Positions 14,792 through 23,402 of a stretch of DNA of 64,000 nucleotides are shown piece after piece (the first letter of the stretch is position 1; each line of letters begins with the position of its first letter). The translations under genes and the position numbers were made by a program. Source of the stretch: SHLQ01 sp964517125 (GTDB lineage Bacteria; Actinomycetota; Acidimicrobiia; Acidimicrobiales; SHLQ01); the NCBI GenBank assembly GCA_964517125.1, contig CAZFBD010000003.1:61351-125350 (forward strand), written 5' to 3'. The notes beneath the pieces are model-generated. The model was not told the DNA's origin, made no database searches, and saw nothing but the letters and a program-made list of their open reading frames with translations.

Positions 14792-16783
14792 TCAGTCGTC
14801 GAAGGGTTCGACGGCTGCCGCCGCTGCGGGCTGACCCATCATGTACATGACGAGCAGTGCGAGAAGGCCAACGATGGCGACCGTTCCGCCCACGATCAGG
14901 AAGTCGGAGATGTAGTTTCCCTCCGCATACGCGAGGGCTTCGGGGGCCACATCGGGGAGTGCATCGAGGGCGAGCTCCGGCGCTTCCACAACCGTCGTGT
15001 CGACGCTCACCGTGGCCTGGACCGACCCGGCGGTCGTGGACGCCACAACCGTGGACGGGCCTGCTTCGAGCGGCTGCTCGAGCGACCCGACGGCGCAGTA
15101 GGTGCCGTGTTCGTCGGTGGAGGTCGTGATCGTGTTTCCGGCGGCGTCGTTCACCGCAATCGGGATGCCGTGGACCGGTTCGCTCGCCCGTGTCACCATG
15201 CCGCACACGCTGTATGGCACGAATCCGAAGGGCTCGAGCTCGACGACCGACGACTCGACCACGGCGGTTCCGATTCGGTACCGGGGCACCGTGGTGTCGG
15301 CCAGTGCAAGTCCGGCCGGGAGCGATGCAACCACGACACGCACTTCAAACTCCCCGGGCGTTTGCGCCGCCAGATCGAATCCGCCGTCGTGCACCTCAGA
15401 CGAGATGAGCACATCGTCGTTGGTCGACCAGCGGTCGTCGGCGCCCGGTGACCAAAGCTCCACCACCGCGCCATCGAGCGGCTGGTCGCCCAGATCTTCA
15501 CCATCGAGGTCGGCGTCGAAGACGAGTTCGCCCACGACGCGGAGCACGGCCGCACCCGCAACGTTCTGTTCAACAGGGAGCAGGCGCTGGGGTGCGGGTG
15601 CATCGGGCTCGTCAACCGCGTCTACCAGATCATCGTTGGGCGGCGTTGTCGAGGACGACACCGGAGCCTGCCCCTCCTCGTCGTCGGCCGCCGCAACAGC
15701 TGCATCCGAAGGCGGGGGCGTGTCCTCGGTGTCGGACGCGGGGGTGGGCGCATCTGCGATGTTGGGTGTGAAGTCGTCCGGATCGCCGGCACCGACGGTC
15801 AGACCGTCGCCGTCACAGTCGTTGATCGCGCGAGCCACCCAACCCGACGCTGCTGGATCGATGCACGGGTCAGCCGGAGCGCTGTCGAGCTCGTCGATGA
15901 CGCCGTCGTCGTCGAAGTCCCGAGGCGCGACCTCGCGGTAGGCGACTTCGGAGGTGTCGCCCCACTCGTTCGAGAGGTCGTCGCTCGGGTTGCCAACGAT
16001 GCCGTCTGGGTCACGGTGGCTCACGGCGGTCGTGGGGCTCAGTCCGGATTCGATTCGATCCTGGGTGCCGTCTCCATCGGAGTCGGGATCGCGGAAGTCG
16101 GCGTGTACATCGTTGTCGGTCCGCTGGGGATCGACGAACGATGCTCCGTGACCCGGCACGTCGTCGTGCACCGCCCACACACCGTCGCCGTCGAGGTCAT
16201 CGTCGCGGACATCACCATCGTTCCCCCACACCAGCGCATAGCTCGCGGTTGGGAGCGCTTCGACAGCGTCGGGGATTCGGTCATCGTCGCTGTCCAGGTC
16301 GAGGATGTCGTCGACACCGTCGTTGTCGGTGTCGATCGGGCCGACGCCGCTGTCTTGTCCGAACGCGGCCTCCAACGCATCGTCGAGACCGTCGGCGTCG
16401 TCATCGACGAAGTCGCTCTGGTCCACGACACCATCGAGGTCCGTGTCGAAGACTCCCCACGAGAGCCCGGCTTCAACCAGATCGGCGATGCCGTCGTTGT
16501 CGCTGTCCAGGTCCTGGTGGTCGCAGACTCCGTCGTCGTCGGTGTCCCGGCACTGGCCGTTGCCGCCACCTTCGTCGGTGTCGATGATGCCGTCGTTGTC
16601 GTCATCTCGATCGACGGCGTCTTCCACACCGTCGCTGTCCGTGTCGACCTGCATCGCGGAAGCACTGCTCGGCCAGGCGAACAGGAGCACCGACATCGCC
16701 AGGAACGCGACGAGAATCGCCTTCGTGAAATTCTGGTTGACCGAGGGTGGCCGCCAAAGCCCCACGTCGCCATCTCCCGCCAT
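14792..16783 (-). CDS. Surface protein with thrombospondin type 3 calcium repeats and C-terminal membrane anchor
   Basis: This exported protein of 663 residues has an N-terminal signal (KAILVAFLAMSVLLFAWPSSASA). From residue about 45 to 330 there are around ten Asp-rich repeats of the DTDSDGVEDAVDRDDDNDG kind, which are thrombospondin type 3 / EF-hand-like calcium loops. A Pro/Ala/Asp-rich linker follows, then an SdrD B-like region (VFDADLDGEDLGDQPLDGAVVELW) and a carboxypeptidase-regulatory-like stretch with HGIPIAVNDAAGNTI. It ends in a membrane helix (FLIVGGTVAIVGLLALLVMYMM) and a short tail. It is probably held at the cell surface and stiffened by calcium. Its partner and role are unknown. 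It stands alone between the ThDP enzyme and CoxG. Confidence 0.85.
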   Translation of the reverse strand: MAGDGDVGLWRPPSVNQNFTKAILVAFLAMSVLLFAWPSSASAMQVDTDSDGVEDAVDRDDDNDGIIDTDEGGGNGQCRDTDDDGVCDHQDLDSDNDGIADLVEAGLSWGVFDTDLDGVVDQSDFVDDDADGLDDALEAAFGQDSGVGPIDTDNDGVDDILDLDSDDDRIPDAVEALPTASYALVWGNDGDVRDDDLDGDGVWAVHDDVPGHGASFVDPQRTDNDVHADFRDPDSDGDGTQDRIESGLSPTTAVSHRDPDGIVGNPSDDLSNEWGDTSEVAYREVAPRDFDDDGVIDELDSAPADPCIDPAASGWVARAINDCDGDGLTVGAGDPDDFTPNIADAPTPASDTEDTPPPSDAAVAAADDEEGQAPVSSSTTPPNDDLVDAVDEPDAPAPQRLLPVEQNVAGAAVLRVVGELVFDADLDGEDLGDQPLDGAVVELWSPGADDRWSTNDDVLISSEVHDGGFDLAAQTPGEFEVRVVVASLPAGLALADTTVPRYRIGTAVVESSVVELEPFGFVPYSVCGMVTRASEPVHGIPIAVNDAAGNTITTSTDEHGTYCAVGSLEQPLEAGPSTVVASTTAGSVQATVSVDTTVVEAPELALDALPDVAPEALAYAEGNYISDFLIVGGTVAIVGLLALLVMYMMGQPAAAAAVEPFDD

Positions 16784-16879
16784 GTGTTCCTTGGGGAAGA
16801 GATCGGCGAAAACAGCCGGTTCCGTGAGGGCCGTAACCGACCTGCAACAGTTGGCTCCAGCAGTGCGGGAGCCGCTGGA

Positions 16880-17683
16880 TCAGATCACCAGCAAGATGAT
16901 GATCACCAGGACGATGAGGGCGACCACGGCGACAGGGATGAACCGCTTGAAGACAGCGCCGCCGGCAACGTCCAACAGGTCGAGGACTTCTTCGTCGTCA
17001 TCGTCATCATCATCGCTGCCACCGGTGAGCTTGGCTGCCGCTGCACCAACGCCAGCGACGGCCGCGCCGCCGACCGCTGCAGCTTTACCCGCCACATCAC
17101 CAACCGCGTCGGCGACGGCATCGGCGGCGCCCTCGCCGGCTTCATCGGCCTTTTCGACAGCAGTTTCCGCTGCGTCGCCGGCCGTATCAGTGGCCTCGGT
17201 GGCATCTGCGCTGGCGGCCGCAACCGCGTCGACCGTGGAGCCGTCGTCGAGCTTCGTGGCCAGGCACTCGGCGAATTGGCCGAGGAGCTTCTCGCTCACG
17301 TCCTGCATGACACCGCGACCGAATTGGGCGACCTTGCCGGAAATCTTGAGGTCGGTGACGATGTCGACACGTGTCTGCTCGCCCACCTGTTCCATCACGG
17401 CGGTGATGAGCGCCTGTGCGTTGCCTGCGCCGCGCGTATCGCGGCCCTTGCCGTTGATGACGGCCTTGTAGTTCTCATCGTCCTTCTCGACGAACTCGGC
17501 CGACCCCTTGTACTCGGCGGTGACGGGACCCACCTTCACCTTCACACCACCGGTGTAGACATCGTCTTCGGCGCTCGTGAGCTTGGCGCCAGGAAGACAT
17601 GGGGTGATCTCGGGGATGTTCGTGAGGAGCTCCCATGCTTGGGCGACCGGCGCATCGACGGTGAAAGAGTTTTCGATTTTCAT
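16880..17683 (-). CDS. CoxG-like SRPBCC protein with C-terminal membrane anchor
   Basis: The first 145 residues form a CoxG (carbon monoxide dehydrogenase subunit G) SRPBCC domain: MKIENSFTVDAPVAQAWELL, IPEITPCLPGAKLT and DVSEKLLGQFAECLA. An Ala/Asp/Glu-rich linker of about 85 residues follows. Then come an unbroken run of seven aspartates and a C-terminal membrane helix (VAVVALIVLVIIILLVI). In CO-oxidising bacteria CoxG anchors the molybdenum dehydrogenase to the membrane. Here no coxMSL genes are near, so the function may be general recruitment of an enzyme or ligand to the membrane. It is the last gene of the run hydantoinase - nitroreductase - AhpD - SDR - esterase - CoxG. Confidence 0.85.
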   Translation of the reverse strand: MKIENSFTVDAPVAQAWELLTNIPEITPCLPGAKLTSAEDDVYTGGVKVKVGPVTAEYKGSAEFVEKDDENYKAVINGKGRDTRGAGNAQALITAVMEQVGEQTRVDIVTDLKISGKVAQFGRGVMQDVSEKLLGQFAECLATKLDDGSTVDAVAAASADATEATDTAGDAAETAVEKADEAGEGAADAVADAVGDVAGKAAAVGGAAVAGVGAAAAKLTGGSDDDDDDDEEVLDLLDVAGGAVFKRFIPVAVVALIVLVIIILLVI

Positions 17684-17743
17684 GGGCTCCCGCTCCTGGG
17701 CCTTCAGTGGTTTCCGGGGGAAATCTTTGCGGCAATTCGAATG

Positions 17744-18828
17744 TCAGGCCAACTCTGATCGATGCGTCCGCAGGAAGTCGGCGATCGTTTCAATCGATTC
17801 TTCGGCTTCGGGATAGTCGTCGTAGAACTCGAAGACGTGCCCGAGGCCGTCCCACACCAGGGTGCGGACATCGACGTCGGCACGACGCATCTGACGATCG
17901 AGACGCAGGCACATCGACAGCAGCAAGTCGCGAGATGCGGTGGTCACGATCGTCGGCGGCAGCCCGCTCATCGGCCCGAACAACGGCGAGAGTTGCGGAT
18001 CGTCGAGTGCCAGGCCTCCGGCGTAGACCTGCGCAACGTCGAGGATCGTCTGGTGGGTGAGCGTGGGGTCCGCACGCAGTGTCGCGCCGAAGAGCTCGGG
18101 ATCTGTGCGGAGGTCGACGGCCGGAGACAGAAGCGCCAATGCGTCGGGGACACGGACGCCGGTGGCCACCGCCCGTTGCGCGGTCAGGAGCGCAAGGTTG
18201 CCGCCAGCGGACTCCCCCGCCAACTGCAGCGGCCCGTCGACCTCGGCAGCGACGGCATTCCATACCGCGGCGCAGTCGTCACCGGCGGCTNNNNNNNNNN
18301 NNNNNNNNNNNNNNNNNNNNNNNNNNNNNNNNNNNNNNNNNNNNNNNNNNNNNNNNNNNNNNNNNNNNNNNNNNNNNNNNNNNNNNNNNNGTCGACCTCG
18401 GCAGCGACGGCATTCCATACCGCGGCGCAGTCGTCACCGGCGGCTGGGGCGGGATGTTCGGGAGCCAGGCGATACCACGGGAGCACGACGTCGAGACCAG
18501 CGAGCGCGGCCAGAGCCCCAGCGATGGGAAACTCACTTGGCGGATCGCCCAGGACAAAGCCGCCTCCAAAAATGTAGACCAGGGTGCCAACGGCGGCGCC
18601 CCTACGTGAGGCGAGACGGGTGCAGGGCACCCCACCGAGCTCGTCGTCCTGCCACTCGAGTTCGTACTTGGCGATGGCCCGATCGACCGCTGGACGGTAG
18701 CCGTCGTGTGCCTCTTGACGAATCTCCGCGATCCGATCGAAGTCCATCGGGTTGTTGTCGGGCACCCGTTCGGCGATGAAGCGACGGGCTTCGGGACTTG
18801 GATCTGGGTGCAAGGTCGGACGCTCCAC
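17744..18828 (-). CDS. Alpha/beta hydrolase, HSL-like esterase (contains an artefactual gap)
   Basis: As printed, the gene is interrupted by 100 N with 55 bases duplicated on both sides. Removing the N and one copy (155 bases) gives a clean frame of 309 residues. The catalytic serine is in GESAGG, the likely aspartate in TTASRDLLL and the histidine in DGLGHVFEF. The oxyanion motif is FGGG (LVYIFGGGFVLGDP) instead of the HGGG usual in the hormone-sensitive-lipase family. The start is a GTG at 18828, two bases after the SDR stop. It is a soluble carboxylesterase-type enzyme of unknown substrate in the hydantoinase-CoxG gene run. Confidence 0.85.
18236..18445. other. Assembly gap of 100 N with identical 55-bp flanks
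   Basis: The 55 bases at 18236-18290 are identical to those at 18391-18445, with 100 N (18291-18390) between. The reading frame of the esterase matches on both copies and closes perfectly if they are merged. This is a k=55 assembly-graph overlap left unmerged, not a biological duplication. Confidence 0.95.
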
Positions 18829-18830
18829 AG

Positions 18831-19586
18831 TCAGCGGGCCGTGTAGCCCGCGTCGACGTGCACGATCTCACCCGTCATGTAGCTGGCGTCGTCGGACGCC
18901 AGGAACACGACGACGGCCGCAATCTCGTCCGGGTCGGCCAGCCGCTTCATCGGAATCGTCGCGTCGGCGAGCGCCTGCAGATCGGCTGCGCTCGGGGGCG
19001 CAGCTCGCTCCGAGGCAAGCATCGGCGTGTTGACCTCGCCTGGGGCAACGGCATTGACCCGGATCCCCTGTTCGACATGATCGAGTGCCAGCGCACGGGT
19101 CAGCTGGTGAACGGCGCCTTTCGAGACGCAGTAGGCGGTGGAACCGGCCGAGCCGACGCCTCCCCAGATGGATCCGAAGTTCACGATCGATCCCGAACCG
19201 GCCGAGATCATGTGCGGGAGCGCAGCTCGGCACAGGTAGAACATGCCGCTCACGTTCACTCCCATGACCCGATCCCAGTCCTCGTCGGAGGTCTGAAGTG
19301 AGTCAGCGCGGTGGATGGTTCCCGCAGCGTTCACCAACACGTCGATGCGCCCGTGCTGGCCGACGATGTGCTCGACGACCGAATCGCAGAAGGCGGAGTC
19401 GCTGATGTCGCCAACGTGCGGTGATGGTGCGGCGAGTTCAGCAGCGACGGTGGCTGCACCGTCGCCGTTGCGGTCGATGATGACGACGATTGCGCCCGCT
19501 GCGGCGAAACGGCGCGCCGAAGCCGCACCCATTCCGGACGCTCCCCCGGTGATCGCTACGACCTTGCCGGTGAAATCAGAGCTCAT
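18831..19586 (-). CDS. Short-chain dehydrogenase/reductase (SDR)
   Basis: This is a classical SDR of 251 residues. The cofactor-binding motif is TGGASGMG near the N-terminus. The acidic residue in VVIIDRNG ends the second strand and points to NAD(H) preference. Further motifs are NAAG, the catalytic serine region SIVNFGSIWG, and the active-site pair Y-x-x-x-K in TAYCVSKGAVH. The C-terminal MTGEIVHVDAGYTAR is typical. It oxidises or reduces an alcohol or keto group on an unknown substrate. The start at 19586 overlaps the end of the AhpD-like selenoprotein gene by eleven bases and its stop lies two bases before the esterase start, so the three are co-translated. Confidence 0.9.
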   Translation of the reverse strand: MSSDFTGKVVAITGGASGMGAASARRFAAAGAIVVIIDRNGDGAATVAAELAAPSPHVGDISDSAFCDSVVEHIVGQHGRIDVLVNAAGTIHRADSLQTSDEDWDRVMGVNVSGMFYLCRAALPHMISAGSGSIVNFGSIWGGVGSAGSTAYCVSKGAVHQLTRALALDHVEQGIRVNAVAPGEVNTPMLASERAAPPSAADLQALADATIPMKRLADPDEIAAVVVFLASDDASYMTGEIVHVDAGYTAR

Positions 19587-20172
19587 CGGGAATCCACGAT
19601 TCGGTTTGCACACCAAGACCGTCGGCGATGCGGTTGACGTAGGCGTAGTACCCGACAACCTCGGCGATGTCGAGCAGGTCGCGGTCGCTGAAGTCGTGGG
19701 CCCGCAGCGCATCGGCATCGGCTGCCGTCATCTCACCCGGTGTATGTGTCAGCTTGACGCACCAGGCGAGCATGGCTGCTCGCTTCGCAGACACGGGAGC
19801 GGTTCGCCAGTCGGCCTCAATCGCTGCCATCAGCGTGTCGTCCTTCAGAAGCCGGCGCAGACCGCGCCCGTGATGGACCATTCAATAGTGACAGTGGTTC
19901 TCGAGCGAGACCACGTAGGCAATGAGCTCGCGTTCGACCTTGCGCAGCGTCGCCGTGCCGGTCATGGCTGACATGTACAGCGCGTTGTGCGCAGCGAGCC
20001 CGGCGGGGTTCAGCGAGTGGATCGCCATGATGTTGTCGATCCGTCCGTACTCGCTGTCAACCAGGCTCTCGAACTGAGCATCGAGGCCCGGTGTGTCGGA
20101 CCATTGGTCATCGGGCACGATCTGGATGAAGGCCCGATCGGCGCCTGCCGGGTTCCCCTCGGTGGAAGTCAT
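19576..20172 (-). CDS. AhpD-like (carboxymuconolactone decarboxylase family) selenoprotein with in-frame TGA as Sec97
   Basis: Two open frames, 20172-19885 and 19881-19576, are contiguous in one frame and separated only by TGA at 19884-19882. Read through, they give a 198-residue peroxidase-related AhpD-type protein. The redox site reads ENHCHY-[TGA]-MVHHG, so the TGA takes the place of the second cysteine of the family CxxC motif, with the HHG that follows intact. Neither half alone would be a working enzyme: one ends just before the redox residue and the other lacks the first helices. A hairpin with GGUCU loop lies 18 nt downstream (see SECIS entry). AhpD-type proteins reduce peroxides or act as thiol-disulfide reductases. 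The start at ATG 20172 is preferred; a TTG at 20193 is possible. A frame-breaking mutation is the alternative, but it would not explain the hairpin. Sec synthesis genes are not in this window. Confidence 0.85.
19854..19884 (-). promoter_or_regulatory. Bacterial SECIS element directing selenocysteine at UGA 19884-19882
   Basis: Reading the minus strand, the UGA is followed after 13 nt by GGCGC, loop GGTCT, then GCGCC (19868-19854), a perfect five-pair stem. There are 18 nt between the UGA and the first G of the GGUCU loop. In E. coli fdhF the UGA is also followed by 18 nt and then GGUCU, the loop bound by SelB. Outer bases GTCC and GGAC can extend pairing. Confidence 0.8.
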
Positions 20173-20248
20173 GGGAACATTCAACCCTGCCAACGCCGGG
20201 GAGACGGAATCGGCGCCCGCGCTCCGCGCTGGATGGGCGAACCGAGGA

Positions 20249-20998
20249 CTATTCGAAGGTGAAGCCTCGGTCGGCGAGGAAGGTGCGCATGTGCGGTCGC
20301 GATTCCTTGCCGAGCAGGGCAGACATGTCGGCGCTCCAGACCCGATCGACCTTGCCGCCGGTGCGGTCGTGGTAGTACTGCCGCATCTCCTCGTCGTAGC
20401 TCCGAATTCCGGCCTCGTCGTTCGCTTCGTCGTAGCGCTCTTCCTTGAGCGTGACCGACAGCGGCAGCCTCGGCTTCAGTTGCGGGTCCTGGTCGGGATG
20501 GCCGATGCACAAGCCGAAGACGGGAAAGACCTGGTCGGGGAGTTCCAACAGATCGGCAACCTGCTGCGGATCGTTTCGGATGCCACCGATGTAGCAGATA
20601 CCCAGCCCCTTGGCCTCGGCCGCGACAACGGCGTTCTGCGCAGCGAGGGCACAATCAACGGTTGCGATGATGAAGTGCTCGGTCATGCCGGCGCTGAACG
20701 TGCCGCCGTCCATCTCGCATGCAACCGAAGACCGGTGCAGGTCAGCACACCAGACGAAGAACGCTGCTGCCGTCTCGACGTAGGTCTGTCCGCCGGCGAG
20801 CGTGGCGATCGCAGAGCGGGTCTCGGGGTTGCGGACCCGGATGACGGTGGTGCCCTGGAGGTTGCTCGACGTTGCTGCAGCAAGTCCGGCCGCAACGATC
20901 TCCTCGACGGTGTCGTCGTCGACCGGTTCCTCGGTGAACTTGCGGATCGACCGATGCCCCATGAGTAGGTCGAGTACGTCGGATCCCTGAGTCGTCAT
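20249..20998 (-). CDS. Nitroreductase family FMN oxidoreductase (NfsA-like)
   Basis: This flavoprotein has 249 residues. HRSIRKFTEEPVDDD at the N-terminus supplies the FMN-phosphate-binding arginines, ATSSNLQGTTVIRV is the second FMN region, and GLGICYIGGIRNDPQ with FPVFGLCIGHPD are typical of the NfsA/NADPH-flavin reductase branch. The C-terminal tail with RPHMRTFLADRGF matches NfsA-type proteins. It transfers hydride from NAD(P)H to flavin-bound acceptors such as quinones or nitro compounds; the physiological acceptor is unknown. It lies 76 bases upstream of the selenoprotein gene on the same strand, suggesting a joint role in redox detoxification (inference). Confidence 0.88.
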   Translation of the reverse strand: MTTQGSDVLDLLMGHRSIRKFTEEPVDDDTVEEIVAAGLAAATSSNLQGTTVIRVRNPETRSAIATLAGGQTYVETAAAFFVWCADLHRSSVACEMDGGTFSAGMTEHFIIATVDCALAAQNAVVAAEAKGLGICYIGGIRNDPQQVADLLELPDQVFPVFGLCIGHPDQDPQLKPRLPLSVTLKEERYDEANDEAGIRSYDEEMRQYYHDRTGGKVDRVWSADMSALLGKESRPHMRTFLADRGFTFE

Positions 20999-21035
20999 CG
21001 CCTGATTCTATGGAACGCTGCGGGTGCTGTCGCCG

Positions 21036-22454
21036 TCAGCGCAGATACTGCGACAGTCCCCGTCGCAGGTACCGACCGTGACTCGTGCTGCCGAGAAACT
21101 CGCCGTCCTGGATAAGGGTTGATCCGCGTGACAGGACGGTCTCGACCCGACCCGGAAGCTCGATTCCCTCGTAGGCGGAGTAGTCCATGTTCATGTGGTG
21201 GTTGTCGACGCTGATGGTCCAGCGGTCGTTCGGGTTGTACACCACGATGTCGGCATCGGAGCCCGCCTGAATGGTTCCCTTCTGCGGGTACAGGCCAAAC
21301 ATGCGAGCGGGTGTCGTGGCGCAGAGCTCGACCCACCGGGCCAGGCTCAATTCGCCGGCGGCGACACCCTGATACATGAGGTCCATGCGGTGCTCCACCC
21401 CACCGATGCCGTTGGGGATGAGGCGAAAATCGCCGCGCCCCATCTCCTTTTGGTCCTTCATGCAGAACGGGCAGTGGTCGGTGGAGACCACCGACAGATC
21501 GTCGGTCCGGAGCCCGGTCCACAGGTCCTTCGCATGGTGTTCGTGCGCGGAACGCAGCGGCGTGGAGCAGACGTAGCCGGCACCTTCGAAGCCCGGCCGG
21601 GCGAGGTGATCTTCGAGTGTGAGGTAGAGGTACTGCGGGCACGTCTCGGCAAACACGTTGGCGCCCGAATCACGCGCACGCGTGACCTGTTCCAGCGCCT
21701 CGGAGGCCGACAGGTGAACGATGTACAGCGGCGCAGCCCCGACCTTGGCCAGCTGAATGGCCCGGTAGGTGGCTTCACTTTCGAGTTCGGCCCGACGAAC
21801 GAATCCGTGGTTCACCGGGTCGGTGTCGCCGCGGTCGATGGCTTGTTGGGCGAGCACGTCGATGGCGATGCCGTTCTCGGCGTGCATCATGATCATGGCA
21901 CCGTTGCCGGCTGCCATCTGCATGGCCTGAAGGATCTGTCCGTCGTCGCTGTACAGCTTTCCCGGGTACGCCATGAAGAGCTTGAAGCTGCTGATTCCGT
22001 CGGAGACGAGCCGGTGCATCTCGCCGAGAGACGACGCGTCGACCTGACTCATGATCATGTGGAGCCCGTAGTCGATTGCGCAGTTGCCTTCGGCCTGAGC
22101 AAAACGTGCGTCGAGTGCGTCGTGCAGGCTCTGGCCATATTCCTGGGTGACGAAATCGATGATCGTGGTGGTTCCGCCCCATGCGGCGGCTTCGGTTCCG
22201 CTTGCGAACGTGTCGGACGATGTCGTGACGCCCACGTCGAGTTCCATGTGCGTGTGGCAGTCGACGCCGCCGGGGAGCACGTATCGATCGGTGGCGTCGA
22301 TGACCCGTCCGGAGCCATCGGCGACCGACCGCGCCAGGTCGGAATCTGGTGCCACTACTGCAGCGATCCGCTCACCCTCGATCAACACATCGGCGGGATC
22401 GGCTCCGGTGGCGGAAATGACGGTGCCACCGCGAATGAGGGTCGTATCGGCCAT
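21036..22454 (-). CDS. hydA: Dihydropyrimidinase / D-hydantoinase
   Basis: This amidohydrolase of 472 residues opens cyclic amides (dihydrouracil, hydantoins) to carbamoyl amino acids. All metal-site pieces are visible: HxH in GGVDCHTHMELD, the carbamylated lysine in SSFKLFMAYPG, histidines in IMMHAENG and YIVHLSAS, and the aspartate in VVSTDHCPF. The length and the terminal GQ-like GSDADIVVYNPND segment are standard for the family. It starts the same-strand run that continues with the nitroreductase and the selenoprotein, and it is divergent from the gene at 22519. Likely role: pyrimidine or hydantoin nitrogen salvage. No carbamoylase is in the window. Confidence 0.92.
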   Translation of the reverse strand: MADTTLIRGGTVISATGADPADVLIEGERIAAVVAPDSDLARSVADGSGRVIDATDRYVLPGGVDCHTHMELDVGVTTSSDTFASGTEAAAWGGTTTIIDFVTQEYGQSLHDALDARFAQAEGNCAIDYGLHMIMSQVDASSLGEMHRLVSDGISSFKLFMAYPGKLYSDDGQILQAMQMAAGNGAMIMMHAENGIAIDVLAQQAIDRGDTDPVNHGFVRRAELESEATYRAIQLAKVGAAPLYIVHLSASEALEQVTRARDSGANVFAETCPQYLYLTLEDHLARPGFEGAGYVCSTPLRSAHEHHAKDLWTGLRTDDLSVVSTDHCPFCMKDQKEMGRGDFRLIPNGIGGVEHRMDLMYQGVAAGELSLARWVELCATTPARMFGLYPQKGTIQAGSDADIVVYNPNDRWTISVDNHHMNMDYSAYEGIELPGRVETVLSRGSTLIQDGEFLGSTSHGRYLRRGLSQYLR

Positions 22455-22518
22455 GGACCGAGGTTAGCGGTGCTCTGGACTGGGCTGGGGAGCCGGGATC
22501 GGGCAGACTGGGCGCAAC

Positions 22519-23391
22519 ATGGCAGTCACGAAGTTCGAAACGGTCGACGGATACGGAATGCTCGACATCGAAGGTGCAGCGCTCGCCGTCGGGCCGGTGC
22601 GGAGCGCAAAGAAGGTGCTGCAGCGGACCACCACCGACCTCATTCGCCACGCCACGTACGCGCTGGCCGTGCACGGAATCGACGGCACCGGCGCTGCCGC
22701 TGCTCTCAACCATGACCGGGCATCCGCCGACGCCGCGGAATTCGAGACGTTTGCCAATGAGCTCGCCACCTGGTCATCATCGGTGGCCTTCCGCCCCATC
22801 ACGGGAATGGGATTGTCCCCGGACGAAGTTGGCCCGGCCATGTTCCAGCTCCTGGCTCCCACGGACCAGCTGATCGCCGCATCAGCAGTTGCGTCAGCGG
22901 GCGCTCCCGCTTCGGCAATTGTGGTCAGCAGTGCCGAAGAGACCGCACTCATCGCCGAACTCGATTTGGCGGGCATCAGCCATTCCACGACCGAGGATCT
23001 CGCCGAAGCCCTCGCCAGCGACGCACCCGCAGTCTTCGTCCGCGGCGGAACCGGTTCGCTCCATCACGACGCCGTTGCCGAGTCCACGCCCGGCGTCGTC
23101 GTTGGCCTACAACCACTGACCACCACCGCACGCGGGTTGGCTGTGGCCGGCCGCAACGACACGGTCATCGTGCCCGACTTCCTGTCGGCCGGCGGCGCCG
23201 TCCTGGCAGCGGCCGTTTCGGCTGCCGATGCCGATGAGCAACGTGCTCTGGTTCGGACCCGGACGGCTGCGGTAGCCGCTGACCTTGCCTCGCACGGCGT
23301 CAACATGTTCGTGTCTGCCAGCGAACAGGCCGAGGCGCACCTTCGCTCCTGGACCGACGCCCTGCCCTTTGGCCGCCCACTCGCACCGTAG
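22519..23391 (+). CDS. Leu/Glu dehydrogenase-like protein lacking catalytic lysines
   Basis: The 290-residue chain aligns by eye with leucine dehydrogenases. DIEGAALAVGPVRSAKK stands for the N-terminal beta sheet, and TTTDLIRHATYALAVHGIDGTGAAAALNHD for the segment that normally reads MTYK...GGGKA. FETFANELATWSS and, at the C-terminus, VIVPDFLSAGGAVLAAA (usual APDFVxNAGG) also match. The two catalytic lysines of the family are replaced (TYA and GAAAALN), and the protein is 60 to 80 residues short. It therefore looks like a pseudoenzyme or one with a changed reaction. It is followed 11 bases later by the FrhB-type gene, so the two are probably one operon. Confidence 0.6.
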   Translation: MAVTKFETVDGYGMLDIEGAALAVGPVRSAKKVLQRTTTDLIRHATYALAVHGIDGTGAAAALNHDRASADAAEFETFANELATWSSSVAFRPITGMGLSPDEVGPAMFQLLAPTDQLIAASAVASAGAPASAIVVSSAEETALIAELDLAGISHSTTEDLAEALASDAPAVFVRGGTGSLHHDAVAESTPGVVVGLQPLTTTARGLAVAGRNDTVIVPDFLSAGGAVLAAAVSAADADEQRALVRTRTAAVAADLASHGVNMFVSASEQAEAHLRSWTDALPFGRPLAP

Positions 23392-23402
23392 ATCGGAACA
23401 CC

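Noticed and set aside
18236..18445. Apparent 55-bp direct duplication
   Set aside because: The identical flanks with exactly 100 N and a second case of the same size at 51698-51907 show an assembly overlap, not biology.
19576..19881. Separate gene starting MVHHGRGL
   Set aside because: It is the second half of the AhpD-like selenoprotein; its ATG directly follows the UGA and it lacks the N-terminal half of the fold.
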